Shown here in pieces: positions 1 to 10,245 of a DNA stretch of 64,000 bases; positions within the stretch are counted from its first letter, which is position 1; each line of letters starts with the position of its first letter. The stretch lies in NCBI GenBank assembly GCA_902806575.1, contig CADCXD010000007.1:558001-622000 (forward strand), read 5' to 3'. The stretch is from Jackrogersella multiformis. Taxonomy: Eukaryota > Ascomycota > Sordariomycetes > Xylariales > Hypoxylaceae. The notes beneath the pieces are model-generated. The model did no database searches and was not told the origin of the DNA. It was given only the letters and a program-made list of their open reading frames with translations. The translations under genes and the position numbers were made by a program.

Positions 1-1157
1 GAAGCGAAAAGGAACCAACATATTCGATGAGCAGTGATTGAAACGACTGATCCAAAATATCGAAGTCGTCCAAAAATCTATACCACCGCCCTGCCTCATG
101 GCGTAATCCATGGCAGACCGAAAACCCTCTGCTGCGAACCTGCGCTCTAGATCGGCAGTCGATAACGGTTCTCAAGCAGCGCGACTTCCTTCCATCACAG
201 ACCTGAATCCGAACTTGAACTTGCGATCGGCTGCACCCGCTGCACCTACCTCACCTGCCTCGTCACCGTTCACATCCTTATCCTTATCCCCTAGGTACGG
301 TACAGACAACCTTTTCATAGGTATCATCCAATCTCCGATACATCCATTCATACAGATCAAACACAAAATCGTAATCATCCAGACATATCCATCTACGTAC
401 ATGATACAATCAATACCTTGGTACCTACATTTCCATCCCGAGGAAGCACCACTTTATTTTCCACCACCAATGTACCCTGTGTCAAACCTTCAATATTCTA
501 CTACTGCTACTACTACTAGGCTGCTAGGTAGTCCTCGTCTCCTAAGTTCCTCATCATCCTCAAAACTCAGTCTTTTGACCATCTAAGAGAGGCTATTTAT
601 TCACCATTCACCCACTACCACGATCCCTCCGTCCCTCTTTCTTGACAAGTCTCAACTACTTATCGTGGTTAACCGACAATCCCAATACATCATCACACAT
701 ATTGGCCAGTGCCTTGTGGTTGGCTGCCATAAAAATATTCGAGGGAGGGGTACGAGCCGAGCTTTGGCCCTTGAGCATTGAGCACCTGTAGTTGATGCCC
801 TCGATTTATATGTACATTCCTCATTGCCGCCTTAGTCACAACCAATCACCTGCACTCAACATCGTTGTTTTCTCTTTTCGTTGTCCTGTGTCTGGAAGCA
901 GCTACCAAAGCTTCAGGCAACTGGAATCATCTACCATTTGGGCAAGAGCTATAAACCTAATTTCCGTAACGAGAACGAGGTCGGGGACGAGAACAGCTGT
1001 CCCACCATCCAAGCTTCCGACTCGAGGCTTATCAAAAACCCTCCCGCTTACTTTTAATGATAATAATCCTTCATCTTGCACTCCCCACAAGTTCTTTTTG
1101 AGTTTTACCGTCCCTCCCTCCGTATAATTTCACATGTGGTCATAATATCAAATACTC
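1..1157. other. Left-edge intergenic and UFD4 leader
   Basis: No gene is supported here. A plus-strand open frame at 110-586 begins Ser/Ala/Pro-rich and ends in low-complexity Ser/Leu; a possible donor (GTACGG) lies inside it at about 294, so an exon cannot be excluded, but nothing in it is recognisable. The last ~300 bp are pyrimidine-rich and are probably promoter and 5' leader of the UFD4 gene. Confidence 0.4.
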
Positions 1158-4100
1158 ATGTCTTCCAGAGTCACACGCTCCTCTGCGCGCAACGCAGCTA
1201 GTCAAGGAGCATCCCCGGGAGATCCAACTCCTGGCCAGACATCTGTTGGACGTACCTCGATACCTGCTTGGACCAGTGCCAACGCCAACGCCAACGCCAA
1301 CACCACCGCCACCGTCGACGCCAGCATAAACCAATCCCCCCAGACTTCCTCGAGACCGACGACATCGCGAAAGAGAAAGCCATCCCCAGCTGAGAATAAT
1401 TCACCGAAGCAACCATCACAACCCGAGCCAGCTTCTTCTACTCGTAGACCTAAGCGGCAGAAGGTTTCGGAGCCGGCGCCCGAAAACATCCCCTCCCCTA
1501 CTCCCGCATCTGCTTCACGAAAGCGCAAAGGAAAGAGCACGGCTTCTATGTCTAGTCCTACTGGGTATGTTTTTTTATAACCTCACATGAGAATTTCCAT
1601 CCTATCATGGTAAATGCCAACTCATGTTTGTCTATTATAGCTCTGACCCACCCCACCCCCCAGAATGCAGGACTCTACACCTTCAGCCTCGGCCTCAACG
1701 AGCCGCAAGTCCAGCCGAAACAAGAAGAGCGGTGCGCCATCTCAAGGTATGAGATACGAGATTCATCTACTATTAGTTTAATAGTTCCTTGAGTACTAAC
1801 CTCTTCCAATTAGACCAATCTACACCAGGCGCTTCCAGCTCTACCCGGCGATCGAAGCGAACATCTAGCAATCACCCCCACCTCCTCCTGATCCGGATAC
1901 AACTATGACTGGTACCAAGGATAATGAGGATGATTCAGATCCACCCCCACCCCCACCTCCACCTCCCGCGCATGATCCCGACGAGGACATTAGCGATGAA
2001 AATGATGATGACGACGAGGAGGCTCACCGTCATTACGACGATGACCCGTTTGGCGGATTTGGTGGACCTCCAGGCTCGGGCTTATCGAGTACGCTCAGGG
2101 CGCTAACGGGCATGATGTCTGGGATCTCCTCGAGACTTCGCGATATCCTCAGTAATCTTAGGCAGAAGGAGGATCCGACGATACAGCTCCTGGCACTACA
2201 AGAACTGGCTGAGATTCTCCTAGTCTCCAACGAGGACAATCTCTCGGGCCATTTCTCGCCTGATGCTTTCGTGAAGGAATTGGTCTCCTTGATGCAGCCG
2301 AACGAACTCACCGGCGAGGAAAATTCCGAGATTATGCTCCTTGCTTGCCGATGTCTCGCCAATTTGATGGAGGCTCTACCAGCGAGCGCTGCCAATGTGG
2401 TATACGGCGGTGCTGTCCCCATCCTGTGCCAGAAGCTCTTAGAGATCCACTATATTGATCTTGCGGAGCAAGCCCTGAGCACATTGGAAAAGATATCCGT
2501 AGAGTATCCTACAAGCATCGTCAGGGAAGGCGGCTTGACCGCCTGTTTAACTTACCTGGACTTCTTCCCTACGGGTACTCAACGCACCGCCGTTACAACT
2601 GCTGCCAACTGCTGCCGCAACATACCGGAAGATTCGTTCGGCGTGATTACGGGAGTCATGCCAATTCTCCTAAATGTACTGAACAGCAGCGATCAACGGG
2701 TTGTGGAACAGGCTTCTCTCTGCGTCACTCGCATAATCGAGAGTTTCAAGTATCAATCGTCAAAACTAGAGCAGCTTGTCAGTGTGGACTTACTCAAGGT
2801 CGTCTTGCGGCTTCTAGTACCTGGCACCACGAATCTCATCAGCGCCAATATTCATACACAGTTCCTCCGGGTCTTGGCCATCACTGCTCGTGCAAGCCCA
2901 TCTTTGTCCGCCGAACTCTTCAAGTTGAATGTTGTCGAGACTCTCTATCAGATCCTCACAGGTGTCTCTCCTCCTAGTGAGACGGAAGATGTCGCCTCGA
3001 AGCTCGATAGTGTAGTGATTATGCAAGCATTGATCCACAGGCCACGCGAGCAGATCATTGAGACCCTCAACGTCGTCTGCGAGTTACTGCCGGGCCTGAA
3101 ATGGAGCGATGGTTCGGTACCCCAAGTTTCTGCCGACCTTGATCTTACCGAGCCTATTGCTCCGTCATCACTTGGATCACGCAGGAAGTCTTCCAACGAG
3201 AAGAGATTGGAGCTGCTCGACGGATGTAAGGACCAAGTAAGGAGGTTTGCGCTGATCCTGTTTCCCACGTTGACGGACGCCTTCTCAAGCACCGTGAATC
3301 TGAGCGTTAGGCAGAAGGTGCTTAGCGCGCAGCTGAAGATGTTGTCGAATTTTGACAAAGACATCCTTGTGGATTCTCTGAAGGCAGTCCCCTACGCTTC
3401 ATTCCTGGCCTCTATACTGTCCCAGCAGGATCACCCGTCGCTTGTGATGTCTGCAATTCAGATAACAGAGCTTCTTCTAAATCGACTAGATGATATCTAT
3501 CGCTACCAAATTTATCGTGAAGGCGTCATCATAGAGATCATGAAGCTGGCGGCAGAATATCAAGAACCGGAGACCAAGGCGACTGAGACGTCTCGAGACC
3601 ATAGCATGGCATCTGAGGATGATGGAGACAAAGTCTCAATACACAATGCCTCTGAAGACGAGGATGACGAGGACCACGATGAAGAGGATGAAGAAGAGGA
3701 CGAGAATGAAGAGGACGACCAAGAGAACGATCACCATGATGATGATATGTCCGGCTCGCCCGTAAGCTCTGATGGGTCTACAATGTCTATTGACGGGCCA
3801 CCGCGTCCCTTCGTCGGTGACATTACATCTATGAAGTCCCGCATCGCCGAGGCCGCGAAGAAGTTTTTGGAGACCCACGAGACAGAGAAGCATAGTAAGA
3901 CTATGAGAAAGAAGGCTAAGAAAATTCTTGATAATCTTGAACTGCTAGCTACTGGACTCGATGAATTCTATCTTCAGAGGACTGCCAAGGACCTGTCCCC
4001 CGGGACAGGAACTTCTCTTTTTAAGAAGCTAGCCTCTTATTTCGATGCCGACGTCTTGGACAGCGTGACCAGTGCTGAGTTGCTCGCCTCGGGGCTCGTG

Positions 4101-7100
4101 CGTGTCCTGGAGGAGGTTTTCAGCAATCCCGACGAGACGCTAGCTAATGCTGCGAGAGCTGCATTCCTCGAGGTTTTCATGGGTCGCTACGTTAGTTCAA
4201 GGCCGAAGACTGCAACTGCGGATTCCCCTACGACGCCCTTCAGTATTCTGATCCATAAGCTTCAAGACCTGCTTAGCCGGTCGGAGCATTTCGAGGTCAT
4301 CACTGTCCACCATAGCACATTCGATGGTAATCGCAGCAGTGCAGCGTCTATGCTGGCCAAGCAGATCAGGCTTCGATTAGTCGCTGACGACGATTCCGAC
4401 ATTCCCCGCTCATTCCGTAGTATTAATGTCCACATTCATGCCATTGCTACTTTCAAGGCCCTGGACGATTGGTTACGACCGCGAATTAGCCTCCATGAGC
4501 GTCCCCGCGGACCGAGGCCCCGCGATGGGTTATCTCGAGCTCTAGCTGCAATGGCTAGCTCGGCAGGGCTGCCATCAGCTGAACGTCTTGCTGAACGATT
4601 AGGATCAGGGTATCCGGCTACTCCGCCTCCATTGCCGACGCAGGCATCCGGCTCCCGTCCGCCGCGAAGATCCAAGTCGAAACAGCCGGGCCAGCCTGAC
4701 ACACCATCTCATCCGAGTTCGGCACCAGGCTCTGGTCGAGAAAAGGCTATCCTTCGTAGATCAGCACGGCGCCAGCCAGCACCGCCGAGCGAATCACAAG
4801 CTCCTCCACCTCCGCCGCCGCCGCCGCCGGATGACGGCGAAGATTTGCAAAATGCCTTGGAATGTGCCGATGAAAAGCCGATCACCGATGAGGATGACGA
4901 GGCAGAGGGTGCCGACAGTAGTGCTCTCGATGCTATAGTCGGCGAGCTGGACGAGGATATGGAGGATGCACCCACCTCAGATCCATCCGCGGTTAATCTA
5001 GTGGAGGCCGCTGGCGGGAAGATCACGGCTAGAAAAGAAGATGGAACTCGGGTTCCTACTCCAGCTCAGAGTGGTTCTGCCAACCTTCCAAGTCGCGGTG
5101 CGCCACCTCATCCCACGGGGTCGCAGCAGAACACCCCAACGCCCGTCGCTTCGTCATCTCGGCCACTTTCTTATGCAGCTGCTATTCAGGCTGTACCCCA
5201 GGACTGGCACATTGAATTCAGTCTGAACGAGCGAGTGATCCCCAACGAGACAACCATCTACCGGGCTGTTCACAACAGTGCCTCTCCTACTGATGATCAT
5301 CTCAACCGTAGTGTCTGGTCTACCATGCATAACATAAAGTTTCGTCGTGTCCCAGGGCCGCCTCCAGCCGAGCCTATCGGTTTCGGGTCCTTCTTCGACG
5401 CATCATCCGACGTGAACGGTGTGCCTGTTTCGCTCGCGAATAACCCAACGACTGCGTCTATCCTTCGTCTACTCAACATTTTGCATGACTTGAACGCAAA
5501 TATTGACGACATCCTGGTAGAGAACAAGAACACGTTGAAGTTGAACGTGGAACCCCTATCGCAATTTGTCAACACTAAGTTGACCGCCAAGCTCAACAGG
5601 CAGCTGGAGGAGCCTCTTATTGTAGCCAGCAACTGCCTACCTGGCTGGAGCGAAGATTTAGCACGGCTATACCCCTTTCTCTTCCCATTTGAGACCCGGC
5701 ACTTGTTCCTTCAGTCAACGTCATTTGGCTATGCCCGGTCTATGAGCCGGTGGCAGAACGCCCAACAGGAAGAGACATCGCGTCGTGACAGGCGAGACGA
5801 GCACCTGTTCCTTGGTCGACTTCAGCGTCAAAAGGTTCGAATTTCACGATCCAAGATCTTGGAGTCTGCATTGAAGGTCATGGAACTCTATGGTAGTTCA
5901 CAAAGCATCCTCGAGGTTGAATACTTTGAAGAGGTCGGAACGGGCCTTGGACCTACTCTCGAGTTCTATTCGACAGTGTCAAAGGAGTTCTCGAAGAAAA
6001 AGCTTAGGCTTTGGCGCGATATGGATTCCAACGACTCGAGTGAATTCATCTCCGGTTCCACTGGCTTGTTTCCTCGACCGTTGAGCGACGACGACTCCAG
6101 TGCGACCGTCATACTCCAGCTGTTTAAGATGCTTGGAAAATTTGTCGCCCGATCTATGATAGATTCTCGCATCATCGATCTTAACTTCAACCCTATCATT
6201 TTCCGCATCGGCGAGGGCTCTTCGGGCGTAAAGCCGTCCCTAGGTGCTGTCAAGATTGTGGACCCCGGGTTGGCTCATTCCCTGAAGCACATCAAGAGGT
6301 TTGCTATAATAAAGAAGGCCATCGATGAGGATCCTCGTCGTACCCCTGCACAGAAGGTCGCTGATACCGAGATGATTGTCATCGACAACGGAAGGCTAGA
6401 GGATCTAGCATTGGATTTCACACTGCCCGGATATCCCGATATTGAACTCATACCTGGCGGGTCTCATATCCCGGTCACTATCTACAATGTCGAGTCATAC
6501 CTAGAGAAGGTTATCGATATGACTTTATCCCGCGGCGTGAAGCGCCAAGTAGAAGCCTTCCGTACCGGGTTCTCTCAGGTGTTCCCGTATTCTGCTCTGA
6601 GCGCCTTCACACCCGATGAGTTGGTGGCACTATTTGGCCGCGTCGAAGAAGATTGGTCTCTAGAGAGTAAGTTCCTTCCAAAGCCCAACCTGGCATTGAC
6701 AAAGCTAACCTTTTCCGTTCCAGCTCTTATGGACTCCATCAAGGCCGATCATGGTTTTAACATGGATAGCAGGACTGTTAAGAATCTGCTACAGACCATG
6801 AGCGAACTCACCGCCACACAACGCCGTGACTTCTTGCAATTCACTACCGGCAGTCCAAAACTTCCTATCGGAGGTAAGCGTTACAATATATTTCTTCTCT
6901 ATAACCCAACGCTAATAACTCTCCTCGCAGGTTTCAAGAGCTTGACTCCTATGTTCACTGTGGTGTGTAAGCCTAGCGAACCACCTTACACGTCCGACGA
7001 CTACCTTCCGAGCGTCATGACCTGTGTCAACTACCTAAAACTGCCCGACTACACCACAATCGATAGCATGAGGCGACAACTCTTCACTGCTATCAGGGAA

Positions 7101-7127
7101 GGCCAAGGTGCCTTCCATCTGTCTTGA
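1158..7127 (+). CDS. ufd4: HECT-type E3 ubiquitin ligase, UFD4/TRIP12 family
   Basis: Ubiquitin ligase of the ubiquitin-fusion-degradation and N-degron pathways (family knowledge). The first exon from ATG 1158 encodes a Ser/Pro/Lys/Arg-rich N terminus with basic nuclear-signal-like patches. Likely exons are 1158-1564, 1664-1746, 1814-6666, 6724-6873 and 6931-7127. From the internal ATG at 1905 the frame runs to 7127: polyproline, an armadillo-like helical region (about residues 60-560), a long Asp/Glu tract (about 580-615), a Pro/Ser-rich linker, and a HECT domain from about residue 1307. The catalytic cysteine is visible in VMTCVNYLKLPDYT, 34 residues from the end in the usual HECT position. 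Both 3' introns are 57 nt and stop-free. The frames of exon 3 before and after the C-run at 1874-1878 differ by one base: a sequencing error, a mutation or an unusual splice. The family assignment is firm; the N-terminal joins are inferred. Confidence 0.9.
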
Positions 7128-7850
7128 TATCTACTACAAGAGGCTCGGTGGACAGTAAACAAGTGCGAATTTCGCATATCAATATTGTGATACAATGGAC
7201 GGCATTGACGAAGCAAAATGAGGCATTGATTTATTTTCTTCATCATCCTGGCGCATCTGAGTGAGGTGCGCTTTCTTCTTCCTTTTCTTTTCTTGGCAAA
7301 ACCCGCCATAATTCCCTTCTGACGCCCGTCATGACCCTCGACAACGAAGATGGAAGTCGGAACAAGGCACGAGATACGGAAGGGTTAAGAGGGAATGTCT
7401 GATGCATGGAAAGGTTGTTTCGGCGTAGGAATGACACATGATTCCAGGCGGGGATTGAATTTAGCAGCATCAGACTGGACAGCCCTAGCAAGGCCAGTAC
7501 TTGCTTTGTTTTCACTTTCGCAAAACGGAGTGGCTTCATCTTCATCAGGTAGATAGACTGGCCAATTTGTCAAAGTATTGCTTTCTAAAAACCCTACTTC
7601 CACACGCAATAGTGGTCTGCTACTTTGGTACCTTGTATTCACGCACCCTGCCTTAATACAAACCCCCCTTTTATTTAAAAGGTGAAATAATGAACATGTG
7701 ATTTAATATTTGCTTGAAAAGTCATCTGTGTGCCCCATAGGCGTGTAAGTGCATGAACATCTATAGTTTATATATTAGAATACACCGCATACCGGTACCT
7801 AGGCAGCTAAGTAGGTAGTTAGTATCGTATCTTAAAAGGTGTCTTGGCTC
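7128..7850. other. Intergenic, convergent 3' regions
   Basis: The stretch lies between the converging UFD4 and hydrolase genes. It becomes AT-richer toward 7,650-7,800 and ends with short TACCTAGG-type motifs near 7796. Short open frames on the minus strand show no protein-like character. Probably 3' UTRs and polyadenylation signals. Confidence 0.5.
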
Positions 7851-9164
7851 CTATAATTTGGACCCCGAGCCAGCCGCAGCTCCGCTCTTCCTCGGCGGCG
7901 GGCGGCCGACGTTATCTAAGAACTCCTCGCTCAGCGTCGTCTTCTGGGCCACCGGCAACTTGGTCCACTCCTCGTACTCGCGCTCCTGCTCGCGCCACCG
8001 CCGCATCTCCTTCTCGATCCAGGCGGCGGCGTGGGCGGCGCACTCGGCCGGCACCTCCATGGGGAACAAGTGGCCGCGGCCCTCCATGACGACCTGGCCG
8101 ACGCGGCCCTCGGCCAGGCCGCCGCTGCCGCCGCCGCCGGTCCCGCACGCCTCGGTCTTCAGCTTCCGGCCGTCGGGTGTGCCGAGCTCGCTCTCGCCGC
8201 CGAACACCCACAGCACGGACGGGCGCACCTCCGGCAGGCGCTTGAGGATGCTGGGGCCCTCCGACCGGTAGAAGGGGAAGATGGGGGCCTCGGGCGTCAG
8301 CTTGTCCTGCATCTCCGCATCGAAGTCGGGGGCGCCCTCGCGCGAGATGCTGCGCGTGGCCGGGTCCACGTACGGCCACAGCGGCCGGAAGAAGGTGAAT
8401 ACCTCCTGGTGCTTGGTCGTGCGGAGGGTGGCTTTGTCGTCGGAGGGGGAGGCGGAGGGGAAGAGCGCGGTGGGCGTGGCGCGCACGGCGTGCGAGGTCC
8501 AGGCCGACAGCACGCGCGGGTCCCAGGTCCGGTAGAAGGGGCTCTTGCGGAAGGACTCGGCGGCCGCTTCTTCGGTGGGCCAGGTCTCGCGGCGGAAGGC
8601 GGAGGCGCGGGCGGCGGACTTGCCCGGGCCGGCGCGCTGGAAGGAGAAGGTGGTTATGGTGGGGTCGAGGAGGACCAGGGTGGTGAGCAGGCGGGGGTGC
8701 AGCAGCGACAGCTTAGTTAGGATGGCGGCGCCGAAGGAGTGGCCCAGGCCGACGATCGGGCGCGGCATGTCGGCGCGGAAGACGTTGGTCATGTGCAGGA
8801 GGTCGCGGGCGTGGTCGTGCCAGGAGGGGTCGTCGCCGAGGGCGTGCTCGTTGAGGACGCCGCTGTAGCCCTGGTTGGCGACGTCGGCGATCCAGATGGC
8901 GCGGATGCGGAAGCCGCGGGCGCGCGACTGGGCGTGCAGGTCGGCCCACAGCGGCTCGTACAGCTCCTTGGGGAAGCCGTTGGCGTGGGCGCCGACGATG
9001 GTGACGTCGCCCGGGCGCGGCGAGGGGTTGTCCGCCGGCACGTACTGCTTCACGCTGAGGTACAGCACGTCCTCCTGCGAGCGCGAGGTCGCGCGCGGGT
9101 ACTCCCGCACGTGCTGCGACGCGATGACGTGCTCTTTGACGTGGAAGGGGAAGGGGGACGACAT
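7851..9164 (-). CDS. Peroxisomal alpha/beta-hydrolase (LPX1-like lipase/esterase family)
   Basis: Single-exon, 437-residue alpha/beta-hydrolase. The nucleophile elbow GHSFG puts the catalytic serine at residue 143; an HAN motif at residues 60-62 fits the oxyanion region; GRGHLFPME near the end supplies the probable catalytic histidine at 365. The last three residues are SKL, a canonical PTS1 peroxisomal import signal. Fungal relatives include yeast Lpx1 and the AKT2/AFT-type peroxisomal proteins usually annotated as 'toxin biosynthesis protein', so the substrate is uncertain: a lipid or acyl ester is likely, and no cluster partner is present. The gene is strikingly GC-rich compared with UFD4 and the ASCH gene beside it. 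The start is the first ATG of a continuous frame. Confidence 0.83.
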   Translation of the reverse strand: MSSPFPFHVKEHVIASQHVREYPRATSRSQEDVLYLSVKQYVPADNPSPRPGDVTIVGAHANGFPKELYEPLWADLHAQSRARGFRIRAIWIADVANQGYSGVLNEHALGDDPSWHDHARDLLHMTNVFRADMPRPIVGLGHSFGAAILTKLSLLHPRLLTTLVLLDPTITTFSFQRAGPGKSAARASAFRRETWPTEEAAAESFRKSPFYRTWDPRVLSAWTSHAVRATPTALFPSASPSDDKATLRTTKHQEVFTFFRPLWPYVDPATRSISREGAPDFDAEMQDKLTPEAPIFPFYRSEGPSILKRLPEVRPSVLWVFGGESELGTPDGRKLKTEACGTGGGGSGGLAEGRVGQVVMEGRGHLFPMEVPAECAAHAAAWIEKEMRRWREQEREYEEWTKLPVAQKTTLSEEFLDNVGRPPPRKSGAAAGSGSKL

Positions 9165-10245
9165 GGCGGGCGGGCGGTGGTTACGTTATGTGTGGGCTTC
9201 CTAGGGTGGGAATCGAGCCGAGGGTGGGAGGACGGCCTTGAGTAATTAAGGATAGGTAGACGGCCAGATGGCAATGGCAGTTGGCCCTTATTAAGCACCC
9301 GAGACTTTGCTTAGAAAGCGTCAAGTACCTAGGCGCTTATGGTCATGATATGAGCATTGTAGGACGGATATAGGGTATACGATGTATATCTCGTACTGTC
9401 GACGATGATCTATGTTTGAGTCCTCGGTGTCAGGGTTGGATGTTTGCTTCTTAGTTATGTGTAGAAGTTGGCTAGATTTAGCCGCGGCTGTGTTTGTACA
9501 GCTGAGCTTCTTACGGCTCTTAGTATGCAGAAACTCGGCCGAGATAGATACAATGGGAATATATAATCAATAGGGCCAATTCCTAAATATTTATGAGATA
9601 AATTAATAAGATATAGTTATGGAAGATATTATAGATAATAGATCACTAACTAAAATACTCGATTGATACTACTACAATGGGGCTGAACAGGTTTAGATAT
9701 AACTTCCTGAAGTACGAAGTACCTTGAAGGGAAATAAAGATGTAGACATGCAAGTTGCCGATATAATAGTTGCTCAAAGCCGATCTTGCTCTACGATCGT
9801 ATGCAGTATGCAGGATATGCAGGGGCTGGTGCTATATTATACCTCGGCCAGCTCTATGCATAAAGTGGGCCTTGACGCGGGGCGAGACAAAGTGATGCAA
9901 TTATCGGATGCTAGTGCCATCTATCTCCACATTATTTAATTGATATGCATTTGACGCGATAGTTTAATCGTGTCATCCCACTTAATCGCGTTCATGACGC
10001 ATCCTCAATCCTACATCCTACATCCCCCATTCTCCATCCACCATCTTCCTTCTTTGCATTGCCCGTTAAACAATATATTAAACCTTACATTAAGGACAGC
10101 ATTGGAAGAAAGAATCATATAAATATCGAATTTAAAAGAGTATTAACCTGTCTAACGTTCCCAAGGACAATAGACAATAGAATTGGAGATTTAATACCCT
10201 CGTCTTGTGCTGATTACAAGGGTTGTCTGACCAACTGTGGCAACC
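9165..10245. other. Intergenic, divergent promoters
   Basis: This region separates the minus-strand hydrolase from the plus-strand ASCH-domain gene. It is AT-rich, especially 9,550-9,700, and holds only short open frames without recognisable content. A C/T-rich stretch with repeated catcc/catccc units at about 10,005-10,045 may belong to the leader of the downstream gene. Confidence 0.5.

Noticed and set aside
8031..9245. Long plus-strand frames opposite the hydrolase
   Set aside because: GC-rich shadow frames (Gly/Ala/Arg/Val runs) of the minus-strand gene.
10237..10245. Upstream start for the ASCH-domain protein
   Set aside because: The frame extension begins at GTG; the first ATG at 10246 is the proper eukaryotic start.
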